Of a stretch of DNA of 64,000 nt, positions 54,749-63,592 are shown piece after piece. Source of the stretch: Pseudomonas sp. BN417 (GTDB lineage: Bacteria; Pseudomonadota; Gammaproteobacteria; Pseudomonadales; Pseudomonadaceae); contig NZ_SSOJ01000080.1 in the NCBI RefSeq assembly GCF_029871205.1, forward strand, positions 1 through 64,000, read 5' to 3'. The notes beneath the pieces are model-generated. The model did not search any database and was not told the origin of the DNA. It saw only the letters and a program-made list of their open reading frames with translations. The position numbers and the translations under genes were made by a program. Position 1 is the stretch's first letter. Each line of letters begins with the position of its first letter.

Positions 54749-56722
54749 ATGGCTGGCCTGATCCCGCAAGGCTTCATCGACGATCTGCTGAACCGCACCG
54801 ACATAGTCGAGGTGGTTGGCGCGCGCGTGCAGCTGAAAAAGGCAGGCAAGAACTACACCGCGCGCTGCCCCTTCCATAACGAAAAGACGCCGTCCTTCAG
54901 CGTCAGCCCGGACAAGCAGTTCTATTACTGCTTCGGCTGCGGTGCCGGCGGCAACGCCCTCGGCTTCATCATGGACCACGACAACCTGGACTTCCCCCAG
55001 GCAGTCGAGGACCTGGCCAAGCGCGCCGGCATGGACGTCCCGCGGGAAGAAGGCGGGCGCAGCAACCGCCCGCGCCAGCCAACCGACTCCCCGCTCTACG
55101 CCCTGCTCACCGCCGCTTCGGACTACTACCGGCATGCCTTGAAGCAACACCCGACACGCAAGGCCGCCGTCGAGTACCTCAAGGGCCGCGGCCTCACGGG
55201 CGAGATCGCCCGCGACTTCGCCCTCGGCTTCGCCCCGCCTGGCTGGGACAACCTGCTCAAGCACATGGGCGGCGACAGCCTGCAGCAGAAGCACATGATC
55301 GACGCCGGGCTGCTGATCGAGAACGCCGAGACCGGCAAGCGCTACGACCGCTTCCGCGACCGGGTGATGTTCCCCATCCGCGACAGCCGCGGCCGCATCA
55401 TCGCCTTCGGCGGCCGGGTGCTGGGAGATGACAAGCCCAAGTACCTGAACTCCCCGGAAACCCCGGTATTCCACAAGGGCCAGGAGCTCTACGGGCTGTT
55501 CGAAGCACGCAAGCACAACCGCAACCTCGACGAGATCATGGTCGTCGAGGGTTACATGGACGTCATCGCCCTGGCCCAGCAAGGCCTGCGCAATGCCGTC
55601 GCCACCCTGGGAACCGCCACCAGCGAAGAGCACATCAAGCGCCTGTTTCGCCTGGTGCCGAGCATCCTTTTTTGCTTCGACGGCGACCAGGCCGGGCGCA
55701 AGGCCGCCTGGCGCGCGCTGGAAGCCACCCTGCCGAGCCTCGAAGACGGACGCCGCGCGCGCTTCCTGTTCCTGCCCGAAGGCGAGGACCCGGACAGCCT
55801 GGTGCGCAAGGAAGGCACCGACGCCTTCCGCGCGCGCATCACCCAGCATGCCCAGCCACTGGCCGATTACTTCTTCCAGCAATTGACCCAGGAAGCCGAC
55901 CCCGCCTCCCTGGAGGGCAAGGCCCACCTGGCGACCCTGGCGGCGCCGCTGATCGAGCGCATCCCCGGCGCCAATCTCAAGGTCCTGATGCGCCAGCGCC
56001 TCGCCGAGATCACCGGCCTCAACGGCGACGCCCTCGGCCAGCTGGCTCGCAGTGCGCCGCGCAGCGGCGAGAGCCAACAGCACTCGGACGATGGCTACTA
56101 CGAGTCGTTCTCCGGCTACGACACCCAGCCGTACGAGCCGGATCATGGCCAGTACTACGAGCAGCCGGCAGCACCCCAGGGCAACTGGCAAAAAGACGAA
56201 CGGCGCAAGGACGGCTGGAAGAAAGACGGCAAGAAGTGGAGCAAACAGGGGCGCGACGACTTCAAGCGCCCGCCACGCACCGAAGTGAAGGTGGAATCGC
56301 CCACCCTGACCGCGCTGCGCACCCTTCTGCATCACCCCTCTTTGGCGCAGAAGGTGGAGGATGCCAGCCATTTCGCCGCAGAAGACGACACCTATGCCCA
56401 GCTCATGGTGTCGCTCGTGGAAGCCGTCCAGAAGAACCCGAAACTGCGTTCACTGCAGCTGATCGCCCGCTGGCACGGCACCGACCAGGGCCGTCTGTTA
56501 CGGGCTTTGGCGGAAAAGGAATGGCTGATTTCCGACGACAACCTTGAACAACAGTTTTTCGACACTATAACTAGGTTGTCGGCTCGCCAGCGGGAACGCC
56601 GCCTGGAAAATCTGCTGCGGAAAGCACGGCAAAGCGAACTCAGCGCAGAGGAAAAAGATCAGCTGCGCGACCTCCTCAGCCGCAACACGTCCTCCCTGAC
56701 TCCGACCTCAACTGGCGCGTAA
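54749..56722 (+). CDS. dnaG: DNA primase
   Basis: Makes RNA primers at the replication fork. The 657-residue protein has a zinc-binding domain (C40, H43, C61, C64), an RNA-polymerase core with TOPRIM motifs (VVEGYMDVIAL and CFDGDQAGRKAA), and a C-terminal DnaB-interacting helical domain (from about 515). The linker at about 435-510 is rich in Tyr, Gln, Lys and Asp and of low complexity. It sits between rpsU and rpoD. Confidence 0.96.
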   Translation: MAGLIPQGFIDDLLNRTDIVEVVGARVQLKKAGKNYTARCPFHNEKTPSFSVSPDKQFYYCFGCGAGGNALGFIMDHDNLDFPQAVEDLAKRAGMDVPREEGGRSNRPRQPTDSPLYALLTAASDYYRHALKQHPTRKAAVEYLKGRGLTGEIARDFALGFAPPGWDNLLKHMGGDSLQQKHMIDAGLLIENAETGKRYDRFRDRVMFPIRDSRGRIIAFGGRVLGDDKPKYLNSPETPVFHKGQELYGLFEARKHNRNLDEIMVVEGYMDVIALAQQGLRNAVATLGTATSEEHIKRLFRLVPSILFCFDGDQAGRKAAWRALEATLPSLEDGRRARFLFLPEGEDPDSLVRKEGTDAFRARITQHAQPLADYFFQQLTQEADPASLEGKAHLATLAAPLIERIPGANLKVLMRQRLAEITGLNGDALGQLARSAPRSGESQQHSDDGYYESFSGYDTQPYEPDHGQYYEQPAAPQGNWQKDERRKDGWKKDGKKWSKQGRDDFKRPPRTEVKVESPTLTALRTLLHHPSLAQKVEDASHFAAEDDTYAQLMVSLVEAVQKNPKLRSLQLIARWHGTDQGRLLRALAEKEWLISDDNLEQQFFDTITRLSARQRERRLENLLRKARQSELSAEEKDQLRDLLSRNTSSLTPTSTGA

Positions 56723-56736
56723 GGCCCCGGATCAGG

Positions 56737-56742
56737 TATAAT
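56737..56742 (+). promoter_or_regulatory. Possible -10 element upstream of rpoD
   Basis: A perfect TATAAT 48 bp before the rpoD start, in the 67-bp dnaG-rpoD gap. No good -35 hexamer is visible at standard spacing, so an independent rpoD promoter is only a possibility. Confidence 0.3.
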
Positions 56743-56789
56743 CCTCGGCTTGTTTTCAGCCCGCCAAGACCTTAAGTGGATAGGGTGCT

Positions 56790-58643
56790 ATGTCCGGAAA
56801 AGCGCAACAGCAGTCTCGCCTCAAAGAGTTGATCGCCCGTGGCCGTGAGCAGGGATACCTGACTTACGCGGAGGTCAACGACCACCTGCCGGAGGATATT
56901 TCCGATCCGGAACAGGTGGAAGACATCATCCGCATGATCAATGACATGGGGATCAACGTATTCGAGAGTGCCCCGGATGCGGATGCCCTGTTGCTGGCAG
57001 AAGCCGACACCGACGAAGCCGCCGCCGAGGAAGCTGCCGCCGCATTGGCCGCAGTGGAAACCGACATCGGCCGCACTACCGATCCAGTGCGCATGTACAT
57101 GCGTGAAATGGGCACCGTGGAACTGCTGACCCGCGAAGGCGAGATCGAAATCGCCAAGCGCATCGAGGAAGGCATCCGCGAAGTGATGAGCGCCATCGCT
57201 CACTTCCCCGGCACTGTCGACGGCATCCTCGCCGAATACCAGCGCGTCACCACCGAAGGTGGCCGTCTCTCCGACGTCCTCAGCGGCTACATCGACCCGG
57301 ATGACGGCACCCTGCCGGCTGAAGAAGTCGAGCCCGTCGGCCTGAAGGACGACAGCGCCGCTGCCAAGGAAAAGGAAGACGAAGAGGACGAGGAAGCCGA
57401 GGGCGACGACACCGAGGAAGAAGGTGACGGCGGTCCTGACCCGGAAGAGGCCCTGCGCCGCTTCACGGCCGTGTCCGAGCAGCTCGAAAAGGCCAAGAAG
57501 GCCCTCAAGAAGCATGGTCGCGACAGCAAGCAGGCCGTTGAAGAACTACTGGCCCTGGCCGAGCTCTTCATGCCGATCAAGCTGGTGCCGAAGCAGTTCG
57601 ACGCCCTGGTGGAAAAAGTCCGCAGCGCCCTGGACCGCGTCCGCGCCCAGGAACGCGCCATCATGCAGCTCTGCGTACGTGATGCCCGCATGCCCCGCGC
57701 CGACTTCCTGCGCCTGTTCCCGGGCAATGAAGTCGACCTGACCTGGGCCGAAGGCCTGGCCAAGGGCAAAGCCAAGTACGCCGAAGCCATCGGCAAGCTG
57801 GTGGACGACATCAAACGCAACCAGCAGAAGCTGGTGGACCTCCAGCAGGAAGTCGACCTGACGGTCAACGAGATCAAGGACGTCAACCGCCGCATGTCCA
57901 TTGGCGAAGCCAAGGCTCGCCGGGCGAAGAAAGAGATGGTCGAGGCCAACCTGCGTCTCGTGATCTCCATCGCCAAGAAGTACACCAACCGCGGCCTGCA
58001 GTTCCTCGACCTGATCCAGGAAGGCAACATCGGCCTGATGAAGGCGGTGGACAAGTTCGAATACCGTCGCGGCTACAAGTTCTCGACCTACGCAACCTGG
58101 TGGATTCGCCAGGCGATCACTCGCTCGATCGCCGACCAGGCGCGCACCATCCGTATCCCGGTGCACATGATCGAGACCATCAACAAGCTCAACCGCATCT
58201 CCCGCCAGATGCTGCAGGAAATGGGCCGCGAACCCACTCCGGAAGAGCTTGGCGAGCGCATGGAGATGCCCGAGGACAAGATCCGCAAGGTATTGAAGAT
58301 CGCCAAGGAACCGATCTCCATGGAGACCCCGATCGGCGACGACGAGGACTCCCACCTGGGCGACTTCATCGAGGACTCCACCATGCAGTCCCCGATCGAC
58401 GTAGCCACCGTGGAAAGCCTCAAGGAAGCGACCCGCGAAGTCCTGGCCGGCCTCACCGCCCGTGAAGCCAAGGTCCTGCGCATGCGTTTCGGCATCGACA
58501 TGAATACCGACCACACCCTCGAGGAAGTCGGCAAGCAATTCGATGTAACCCGCGAACGTATCCGCCAGATCGAAGCCAAGGCGTTGCGCAAGCTGCGTCA
58601 CCCGTCCCGAAGCGAGCACCTGCGCTCCTTCCTCGACGAGTAA
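56790..58643 (+). CDS. rpoD: RNA polymerase primary sigma factor sigma70
   Basis: Housekeeping sigma factor, 617 residues, the same length as P. aeruginosa RpoD. Region 1.1 is at the N-terminus, region 1.2 near [12 protein letters not shown], and an acidic non-conserved insert lies at about 188-217. Region 2 contains the -10-binding block ([17 protein letters not shown]), and region 4.2 at the end has the helix-turn-helix for -35 ([18 protein letters not shown]). It is last in the rpsU-dnaG-rpoD operon and is followed by a strong terminator. Confidence 0.98.
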   Translation: MSGKAQQQSRLKELIARGREQGYLTYAEVNDHLPEDISDPEQVEDIIRMINDMGINVFESAPDADALLLAEADTDEAAAEEAAAALAAVETDIGRTTDPVRMYMREMGTVELLTREGEIEIAKRIEEGIREVMSAIAHFPGTVDGILAEYQRVTTEGGRLSDVLSGYIDPDDGTLPAEEVEPVGLKDDSAAAKEKEDEEDEEAEGDDTEEEGDGGPDPEEALRRFTAVSEQLEKAKKALKKHGRDSKQAVEELLALAELFMPIKLVPKQFDALVEKVRSALDRVRAQERAIMQLCVRDARMPRADFLRLFPGNEVDLTWAEGLAKGKAKYAEAIGKLVDDIKRNQQKLVDLQQEVDLTVNEIKDVNRRMSIGEAKARRAKKEMVEANLRLVISIAKKYTNRGLQFLDLIQEGNIGLMKAVDKFEYRRGYKFSTYATWWIRQAITRSIADQARTIRIPVHMIETINKLNRISRQMLQEMGREPTPEELGERMEMPEDKIRKVLKIAKEPISMETPIGDDEDSHLGDFIEDSTMQSPIDVATVESLKEATREVLAGLTAREAKVLRMRFGIDMNTDHTLEEVGKQFDVTRERIRQIEAKALRKLRHPSRSEHLRSFLDE

Positions 58644-58652
58644 GCGATCCAG

Positions 58653-58684
58653 AAACCCCCGGCCAGTCCGGGGGTTTTCTTTTG
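58653..58684 (+). terminator. Terminator after rpoD
   Basis: Perfect 10-bp stem AAACCCCCGG / CCGGGGGTTT with a 5-nt loop followed by TCTTTT, 10 bp beyond the rpoD stop. Confidence 0.92.
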
Positions 58685-58785
58685 GCCATCCCCGATAGCG
58701 CGCCAGTCCGTACTTTTCTCTTTCGGATGGCAAGCGGCCACGTCTACACTTCGACCAGACATCTCCCCAAGGAATGAGGCCGCCA

Positions 58786-61700
58786 ATGGCGCGAGTGCGG
58801 GCCGTACTGATGCTCTGGCTGGCACTCTGGGCCGTATCGGCCGGGGCCCTGACGCTCACCCGGGAAGAACAGGCCTGGCTCGACAATCACGGCGCGCTGC
58901 GCCTAGGCATCGACACCTCCTGGCCCCCCTTCGAATTCCGTGACCTGCAGGGCAATCACCAGGGCCTGGCGGCCGATTACGTCGACCTGATCCGCCAGCG
59001 CCTGGGCGTGAAGCTGACGCCCGTCGAGCCCAGCAGTTGGGGCGCCGTGCTGCAACAGGCTCGCAACGGCGACCTGGACCTGCTGCCAGGCATCATGTCC
59101 ACCCCGGACCGCCAGGAATACCTGCTGTTCACCCGCCCCTACCTGGACTTCCCCATCGTCATCCTGTCCCAGGCCAAGGGCCCGCAGCCGGCCAACCTCA
59201 AGGGGCTCTACGGCCTGCGCGTCGGCGTCGTCGCCAACTACGCGCCCCACGAACTGCTGCGCACGCACAACCCCGACCTCAGCCTGCAGGCCTACCCCAG
59301 CGTCGCCGCCGCCCTGCATGCCTTGGCCACCGGCCAGGTGGACGCGTTCGTCGGCGACCTCGCCTCTAGCGTCTGGAGCCAGCGCCAGCTCAAGCTCGAA
59401 GGCATCGCCATCAGCGGCGAAACGCCCTACCGCTATCAGCTGGCCATGGCCACACCGCGCAGTGAGCCAATCCTCGCGGGCATCCTCGACAAGGTCTTCG
59501 CCGAGATCACCCCCGAAGAAGTCGCCGCCATCCAGGCGCGCTGGGTGGGCGGAGCCTTGTACCAGCGCACCGACTGGAGCCGCGCCCTGCTCTACGGCTT
59601 GCCCGGCCTGATCCTGTTGGCCGGCGTGCTCTTCTTCGTGTTGCGCGTCAACCGCCGCCTCAGCAGCGAAATGGCCAGCCGAGCGGCGCTCCAGGAAGAG
59701 CTGCGCAGCAGCGAGCAGCACTACCGGGGCCTGGTGGAAAGCCTCAACGCCATCGCCTGGGAAATGCGTGTGGAGGACTACTGCTACACCTACGTGTCGC
59801 CCCACGCCGAACGGTTGCTCGGCTATTCCCTGGCCACCTGGCGTGAACCCGGCTTCTGGCGCCGCACCCTGCACCCAGACGATTCCGCCTGGGCCAACGC
59901 CTTCTGCGAAGCGGAAACCCTGGCCGGCCGCGACCACAGCCTCGACTACCGGATGATCGCCGCGGACGGCCGGGTGCTCTGGGTGCGCGACATCATCACC
60001 CTCATCCCCCACGGGGAAACCCAGATGATGCGGGGCCTGATGATCGACATCACCGAGGCCAAGCAGACCGAACAGGCCCTGCGCCTTTCCGAGCAGAAGT
60101 TTGCCTCGGTGTTCCACAACTGCCCGGACATCATCGTCATCGCCCGTAGGACCGACGGCAGCCTGCTGGCGATCAACCACACCTTCGAGCAACAGATCGG
60201 TATCAAGGCCAGCGATGCCCTGGGCAGGACCGCCACCGATCTCGATATCTGGGGCATCCCCGGCATCGGCCCGCAACTCCTGCAGCGCCTGCAGCAGGGC
60301 AATCCGCTGCACAACCTGGAAATGCCCTTCCGCCGCGCCAGTGGCGAGACCTTCACCGGCCTGATTTCGGCCCAGGCCATCGACCTGGACGACACCCCCG
60401 CCCTGGTGGTGGTGGTCCGCGATATCACCCAGCTCAAGGAAACCCAGCAGCTGCTGCAGGTTTCCGAAGAAAAGTTCGCCCGTGCCTTCCACGCCTCGCC
60501 GGACGGCCTGCTCATCTCCCGCATCAGCGACGGCCTCCTGCTGGAAGCCAACGACGGCTTCAGCCGGATCACCGGCTACAGCACCCAGGAAATCGCCGAC
60601 CGCTCCACTCTGGATCTAGGCCTCTGGGCCGATCCGTCCGAACGCGAACACATGATCCAGGTCATCCGCGACCAGGGCAGCCTGCACCACTTCACCGCGA
60701 TGGTCCGCACCAAGGCCGGGCAGATCCGCCTCTGCGAGCTCTCCGCCCAGCCCATCCCCATCGGCGACGACGCCTGCATGCTGACCATCGCCCGCGACGT
60801 CACCGAGCGCCAGCAGATGCAGGAAAAGCTGCTCCAGGCCGCGACCGTCTTCGAAAGCACCGCCGAAGGTGTGATGATCACCGACACCGAGCAGCGCATC
60901 ACCGCGGTCAATCGCGCCTTCAGCGAAATCACCGGCTACAGCGAAAGCGAAGCGCTCGGCCAGTCGCCACGCCTGCTCGCCTCCGGCCAACACGACAGCG
61001 CCTTCTATGCCGCCATGTGGCATCAGCTGGAGCTTGAAGGCCACTGGCAGGGGGAAATCTGGAACCGCCGCAAGAACGGCGATCCCTATCCGGAATGGCT
61101 CACCATCAGCGCCGTTCGCGACCGCTACAAGCAGGTCACCCACTACGTCGGCGTATTCGCTGACATCTCGCCGCTGAAGCACGCCCAGGCGCGCCTCGAC
61201 TATCAGGCGCACCATGACCCGCTCACCGGCCTGCCCAACCGCCTGTTGTTCGAAAGCCGACTGCAACTGGCCCTGGCCGATGCCGTCAACGACCACCATC
61301 AGGGCGCGGTGCTGTTCATCGACCTGGACCGCTTCAAGCACATCAACGACAGCCTCGGCCACCCGGTGGGCGACCTGCTGCTCAAGGGCATCGCCAGCCG
61401 CCTGCGCGAGCAGCTGCGCGACATCGATACCGTGGCCCGCCTCGGCGGCGACGAGTTCATCATTCTCCTGCCTGGCCTGCACAACGCCGCCGATGCCCAG
61501 GCCGTGGCCAACAAACTGCTGGCCTGCTTCGAGGCGCCTTTCCCCGCTGGCCAGCACGAGTTCTTCATGAGCGCCAGTATCGGCATCAGCCTCTTCCCAG
61601 AACACGGCCTGGACGTCGCCACCCTGGTGAAGAACGCCGACGCCGCCATGTACCGGGCCAAGGCCCGCGGCCGCAACCGCATCGAGTTCTACACCCGCGA

Positions 61701-62523
61701 CCTGACCAGCCTGGCCACCGAGCGCATGGCCCTGGAGACCGAGCTGCGCCGCGCGCTGGAGCGCAACGAACTGTCCTTGTGCTACCAGCCCAAACTCAGC
61801 CTGCAGCACCAGAGCCTGGTGGGCGCCGAAGCCCTGGTGCGCTGGCACCATCCGCGGTTCGGCGAAATTCCCCCGGAGCGCTTCATCCCGCTCGCAGAAG
61901 AAACCGGCCTCATCCTGCCCCTTGGCGACTGGGTGCTGGAGCATGCCTGCCGGCAGATGCAGCAATGGCAGGAACAGCACGCCCCCTTCGGTCCGCTCTC
62001 GGTCAACCTCGCCGGCGCCCAACTGCGCCAGCCGCTGCTGGTGGAGCGCCTGCAGCAGCTGATCCAGGGCCTGGGCCTGGAAGCCCAGCGCCTGCAGCTG
62101 GAAATTACCGAAGGCTTCATCATGAACCAGGCCGAAGAAGCTCTCAGCGTACTGCACAGTCTCAAGGCGCTCGGCGTGCAGCTGGCCATCGACGACTTCG
62201 GCACCGGCTATTCGTCCCTGAGCTACCTCAAGCGCCTGCCGCTGGACGTGCTGAAGATCGACAAATCCTTCGTCCGCGGCCTGCCCGACGACCCCAACGA
62301 CGCCGCCATCAGCCGCGCCATCATCGCCCTCGGCCGCAGCATGCAGCTCACCGTCATCGCCGAAGGTGTCGAAACCAAGGCCCAGGAGTACTTCCTCGCG
62401 GCCGAAGGCTGCGATCAGATTCAAGGCTTCATCGTCAGCTCAGCCTTACCGGCCGAGACCTTCGCGAGAAAATTCCTCAGCCCGCTCCCCGCGATTGGCG
62501 CCCAGAAAAAAGCGCCTGTATAA
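58786..62523 (+). CDS. rmcA: Periplasmic-sensor PAS-GGDEF-EAL protein RmcA
   Basis: Bifunctional cyclic-di-GMP enzyme of 1245 residues, the length I recall for P. aeruginosa RmcA (PA0575). A signal peptide (about 1-21) and an amino-acid-binding-type periplasmic domain (about 25-255) precede a membrane helix (about 268-288). Four PAS regions (about 305-810), a GGDEF domain (GGDEF near 887-891) with an intact RxxD inhibitory site (RDID, five residues before it), and an EAL domain (EAL near 1014) follow. I chose the second ATG (58786) because GAGG lies 6 bp upstream; the first ATG, 12 bp earlier, is the alternative. RmcA lowers c-di-GMP according to redox state and controls biofilm. Confidence 0.93.
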   Translation: MARVRAVLMLWLALWAVSAGALTLTREEQAWLDNHGALRLGIDTSWPPFEFRDLQGNHQGLAADYVDLIRQRLGVKLTPVEPSSWGAVLQQARNGDLDLLPGIMSTPDRQEYLLFTRPYLDFPIVILSQAKGPQPANLKGLYGLRVGVVANYAPHELLRTHNPDLSLQAYPSVAAALHALATGQVDAFVGDLASSVWSQRQLKLEGIAISGETPYRYQLAMATPRSEPILAGILDKVFAEITPEEVAAIQARWVGGALYQRTDWSRALLYGLPGLILLAGVLFFVLRVNRRLSSEMASRAALQEELRSSEQHYRGLVESLNAIAWEMRVEDYCYTYVSPHAERLLGYSLATWREPGFWRRTLHPDDSAWANAFCEAETLAGRDHSLDYRMIAADGRVLWVRDIITLIPHGETQMMRGLMIDITEAKQTEQALRLSEQKFASVFHNCPDIIVIARRTDGSLLAINHTFEQQIGIKASDALGRTATDLDIWGIPGIGPQLLQRLQQGNPLHNLEMPFRRASGETFTGLISAQAIDLDDTPALVVVVRDITQLKETQQLLQVSEEKFARAFHASPDGLLISRISDGLLLEANDGFSRITGYSTQEIADRSTLDLGLWADPSEREHMIQVIRDQGSLHHFTAMVRTKAGQIRLCELSAQPIPIGDDACMLTIARDVTERQQMQEKLLQAATVFESTAEGVMITDTEQRITAVNRAFSEITGYSESEALGQSPRLLASGQHDSAFYAAMWHQLELEGHWQGEIWNRRKNGDPYPEWLTISAVRDRYKQVTHYVGVFADISPLKHAQARLDYQAHHDPLTGLPNRLLFESRLQLALADAVNDHHQGAVLFIDLDRFKHINDSLGHPVGDLLLKGIASRLREQLRDIDTVARLGGDEFIILLPGLHNAADAQAVANKLLACFEAPFPAGQHEFFMSASIGISLFPEHGLDVATLVKNADAAMYRAKARGRNRIEFYTRDLTSLATERMALETELRRALERNELSLCYQPKLSLQHQSLVGAEALVRWHHPRFGEIPPERFIPLAEETGLILPLGDWVLEHACRQMQQWQEQHAPFGPLSVNLAGAQLRQPLLVERLQQLIQGLGLEAQRLQLEITEGFIMNQAEEALSVLHSLKALGVQLAIDDFGTGYSSLSYLKRLPLDVLKIDKSFVRGLPDDPNDAAISRAIIALGRSMQLTVIAEGVETKAQEYFLAAEGCDQIQGFIVSSALPAETFARKFLSPLPAIGAQKKAPV

Positions 62524-62538
62524 TCCGCCGGCCTTCTG

Positions 62539-62615
62539 GGGCCTATAGCTCAGTCGGTTAGAGCAGAGGACTCATAATCCTTTGGTCCACGGTTCGAGTC
62601 CGTGTGGGCCCACCA
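62539..62615 (+). tRNA. ileX: tRNA with CAT anticodon, best read as tRNA-Ile2
   Basis: A 77-nt cloverleaf from GGGCCTATAGCTCAGTC to an encoded CCA end; the anticodon loop is CTCATAA. CAT anticodons serve Met or, when modified by TilS to lysidine, Ile for AUA codons. The acceptor stem has C4-G69 and C5-G68, the pairs known as TilS determinants in E. coli tRNA-Ile2, and lacks the elongator-Met acceptor. Automated pipelines often label this as tRNA-Met. It starts 15 bp after the rmcA stop. Confidence 0.85.
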
Positions 62616-62619
62616 AATC

Positions 62620-62655
62620 AAAAGCCGCGCATTGCGCGGCTTTTGCGTTTTTCTG
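62620..62655 (+). terminator. Terminator after the CAT tRNA
   Basis: Perfect 11-bp stem AAAAGCCGCGC / GCGCGGCTTTT with a 3-nt loop, then GCGTTTTT. It begins 5 bp after the tRNA CCA end. Confidence 0.9.
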
Positions 62656-62729
62656 ACTGAACAGAAACTCCCTTCTGGAAGCGTTCAGCGTCCACATTCC
62701 GCCCACGGGGATCCGCCGCCCGGCGGCTT

Positions 62730-62830
62730 GCGAATTCATTCGCTGAGGGCAGTGCAGCTACCCCCCCTGGAACTCCACAGGGCAGCCCTACGGCCTGCTT
62801 AGCGATTGAAATCGCCCCCACAGGAGTTCC
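62730..62830. repeat. Cluster of short palindromes (REP-like)
   Basis: Three inverted repeats lie in the 190-bp gap between the tRNA terminator and the racemase gene: GCGAAT-TC-ATTCGC (62730-62743), GCGATT-GA-AATCGC (62802-62815), and a wider pair GGAACTCC (62769-62776) / GGAGTTCC (62823-62830) that encloses the second. They resemble repetitive extragenic palindromes common in pseudomonads. I see no gene in this stretch. Confidence 0.55.
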
Positions 62831-62846
62831 CACGTGACTTTGGCGA

Positions 62847-63584
62847 TCAGGCCCCTAGCGCGAAGCCGCGCAGGAAACCCGCATAGAGCTTGGGCAGGGG
62901 GAAGTCGAGGTCGCCGCGCTTGCTGGTGGACAGGCGCAGTTCACCCAGCATCTCCACCATCTTCATCGCGGCGCTCACGCCGTCGATCACCGGTACGCCC
63001 AGTTCGTCCTGCAGCCTGATCGCCAGATGGCTCATGCCTGCACAGCCGAGGACGATGGCGCCGGACTCGTCGCGCTCCAGCGCCTCCAGGCAGGCTGCGC
63101 GCATCAGGCGCTGCAGGCCCTGTGGGTCCTGATCCAGCGCCAGCACCGGAATCTCCACGGCGTGGATGCCCCGGCAGTGCTGGTGGAAGCCATAGCGTTC
63201 CACCAGGTGGCGGGCGATGACCTTGGTACGGCCCAGGGTAGTGACGATGCTGAACCCCGTGGCGACCCAGGTGGCCAGGTGCATGGCCGCCTCGGCAATG
63301 CCGATCACCGGGTGCCGGGCGATTTCCCGTGCGGCCAGCAGGCCGGGGTCGCCGAAGCAGGCGATCACGTGGCCCTCGGCGCCATCCCGTTCACCGTCGC
63401 GGATGGCCTGGAGCAAGCCGGGCACGCAGAGCGCTTCGTCGTAGTGGCCTTCGATGGAGGCCGGTCCCGCGCTGTTGGTCACCGCCAGCAACTGGTTGCC
63501 GGCTCGCAGCAGAGGCCTCGCTGACTCGGCCAGGCTGGCGGTCATCGCGGTGCTGGTGTTCGGGTTGATCAGCTGGATCTTCAT
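62847..63584 (-). CDS. Aspartate/glutamate/hydantoin racemase family protein
   Basis: Predicted PLP-independent racemase of 245 residues. The two catalytic cysteines of the family lie in VIACFGDPGL (near residue 75) and VLGCAGMSHL (near 179), and INPNTS at the N-terminus is typical of HyuE/allantoin racemase members. It probably racemises a hydantoin or allantoin-like compound. The next minus-strand gene, a GntR/FCD regulator, lies 8 bp upstream, so the two may be one catabolic operon extending beyond the window. Substrate is not identifiable from sequence. Confidence 0.83.
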   Translation of the reverse strand: MKIQLINPNTSTAMTASLAESARPLLRAGNQLLAVTNSAGPASIEGHYDEALCVPGLLQAIRDGERDGAEGHVIACFGDPGLLAAREIARHPVIGIAEAAMHLATWVATGFSIVTTLGRTKVIARHLVERYGFHQHCRGIHAVEIPVLALDQDPQGLQRLMRAACLEALERDESGAIVLGCAGMSHLAIRLQDELGVPVIDGVSAAMKMVEMLGELRLSTSKRGDLDFPLPKLYAGFLRGFALGA

Positions 63585-63592
63585 GGCCGAGG

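Noticed and set aside
62539-62615. Label of the CAT tRNA as elongator or initiator tRNA-Met
   Set aside because: The acceptor stem has C4-G69 and C5-G68 and does not resemble Met tRNA acceptors; Ile2 fits better.
62602-62802. A 66-residue frame after the CAT tRNA
   Set aside because: It begins inside the tRNA 3' end, crosses a terminator and palindromic repeats, and has no ribosome-binding site.
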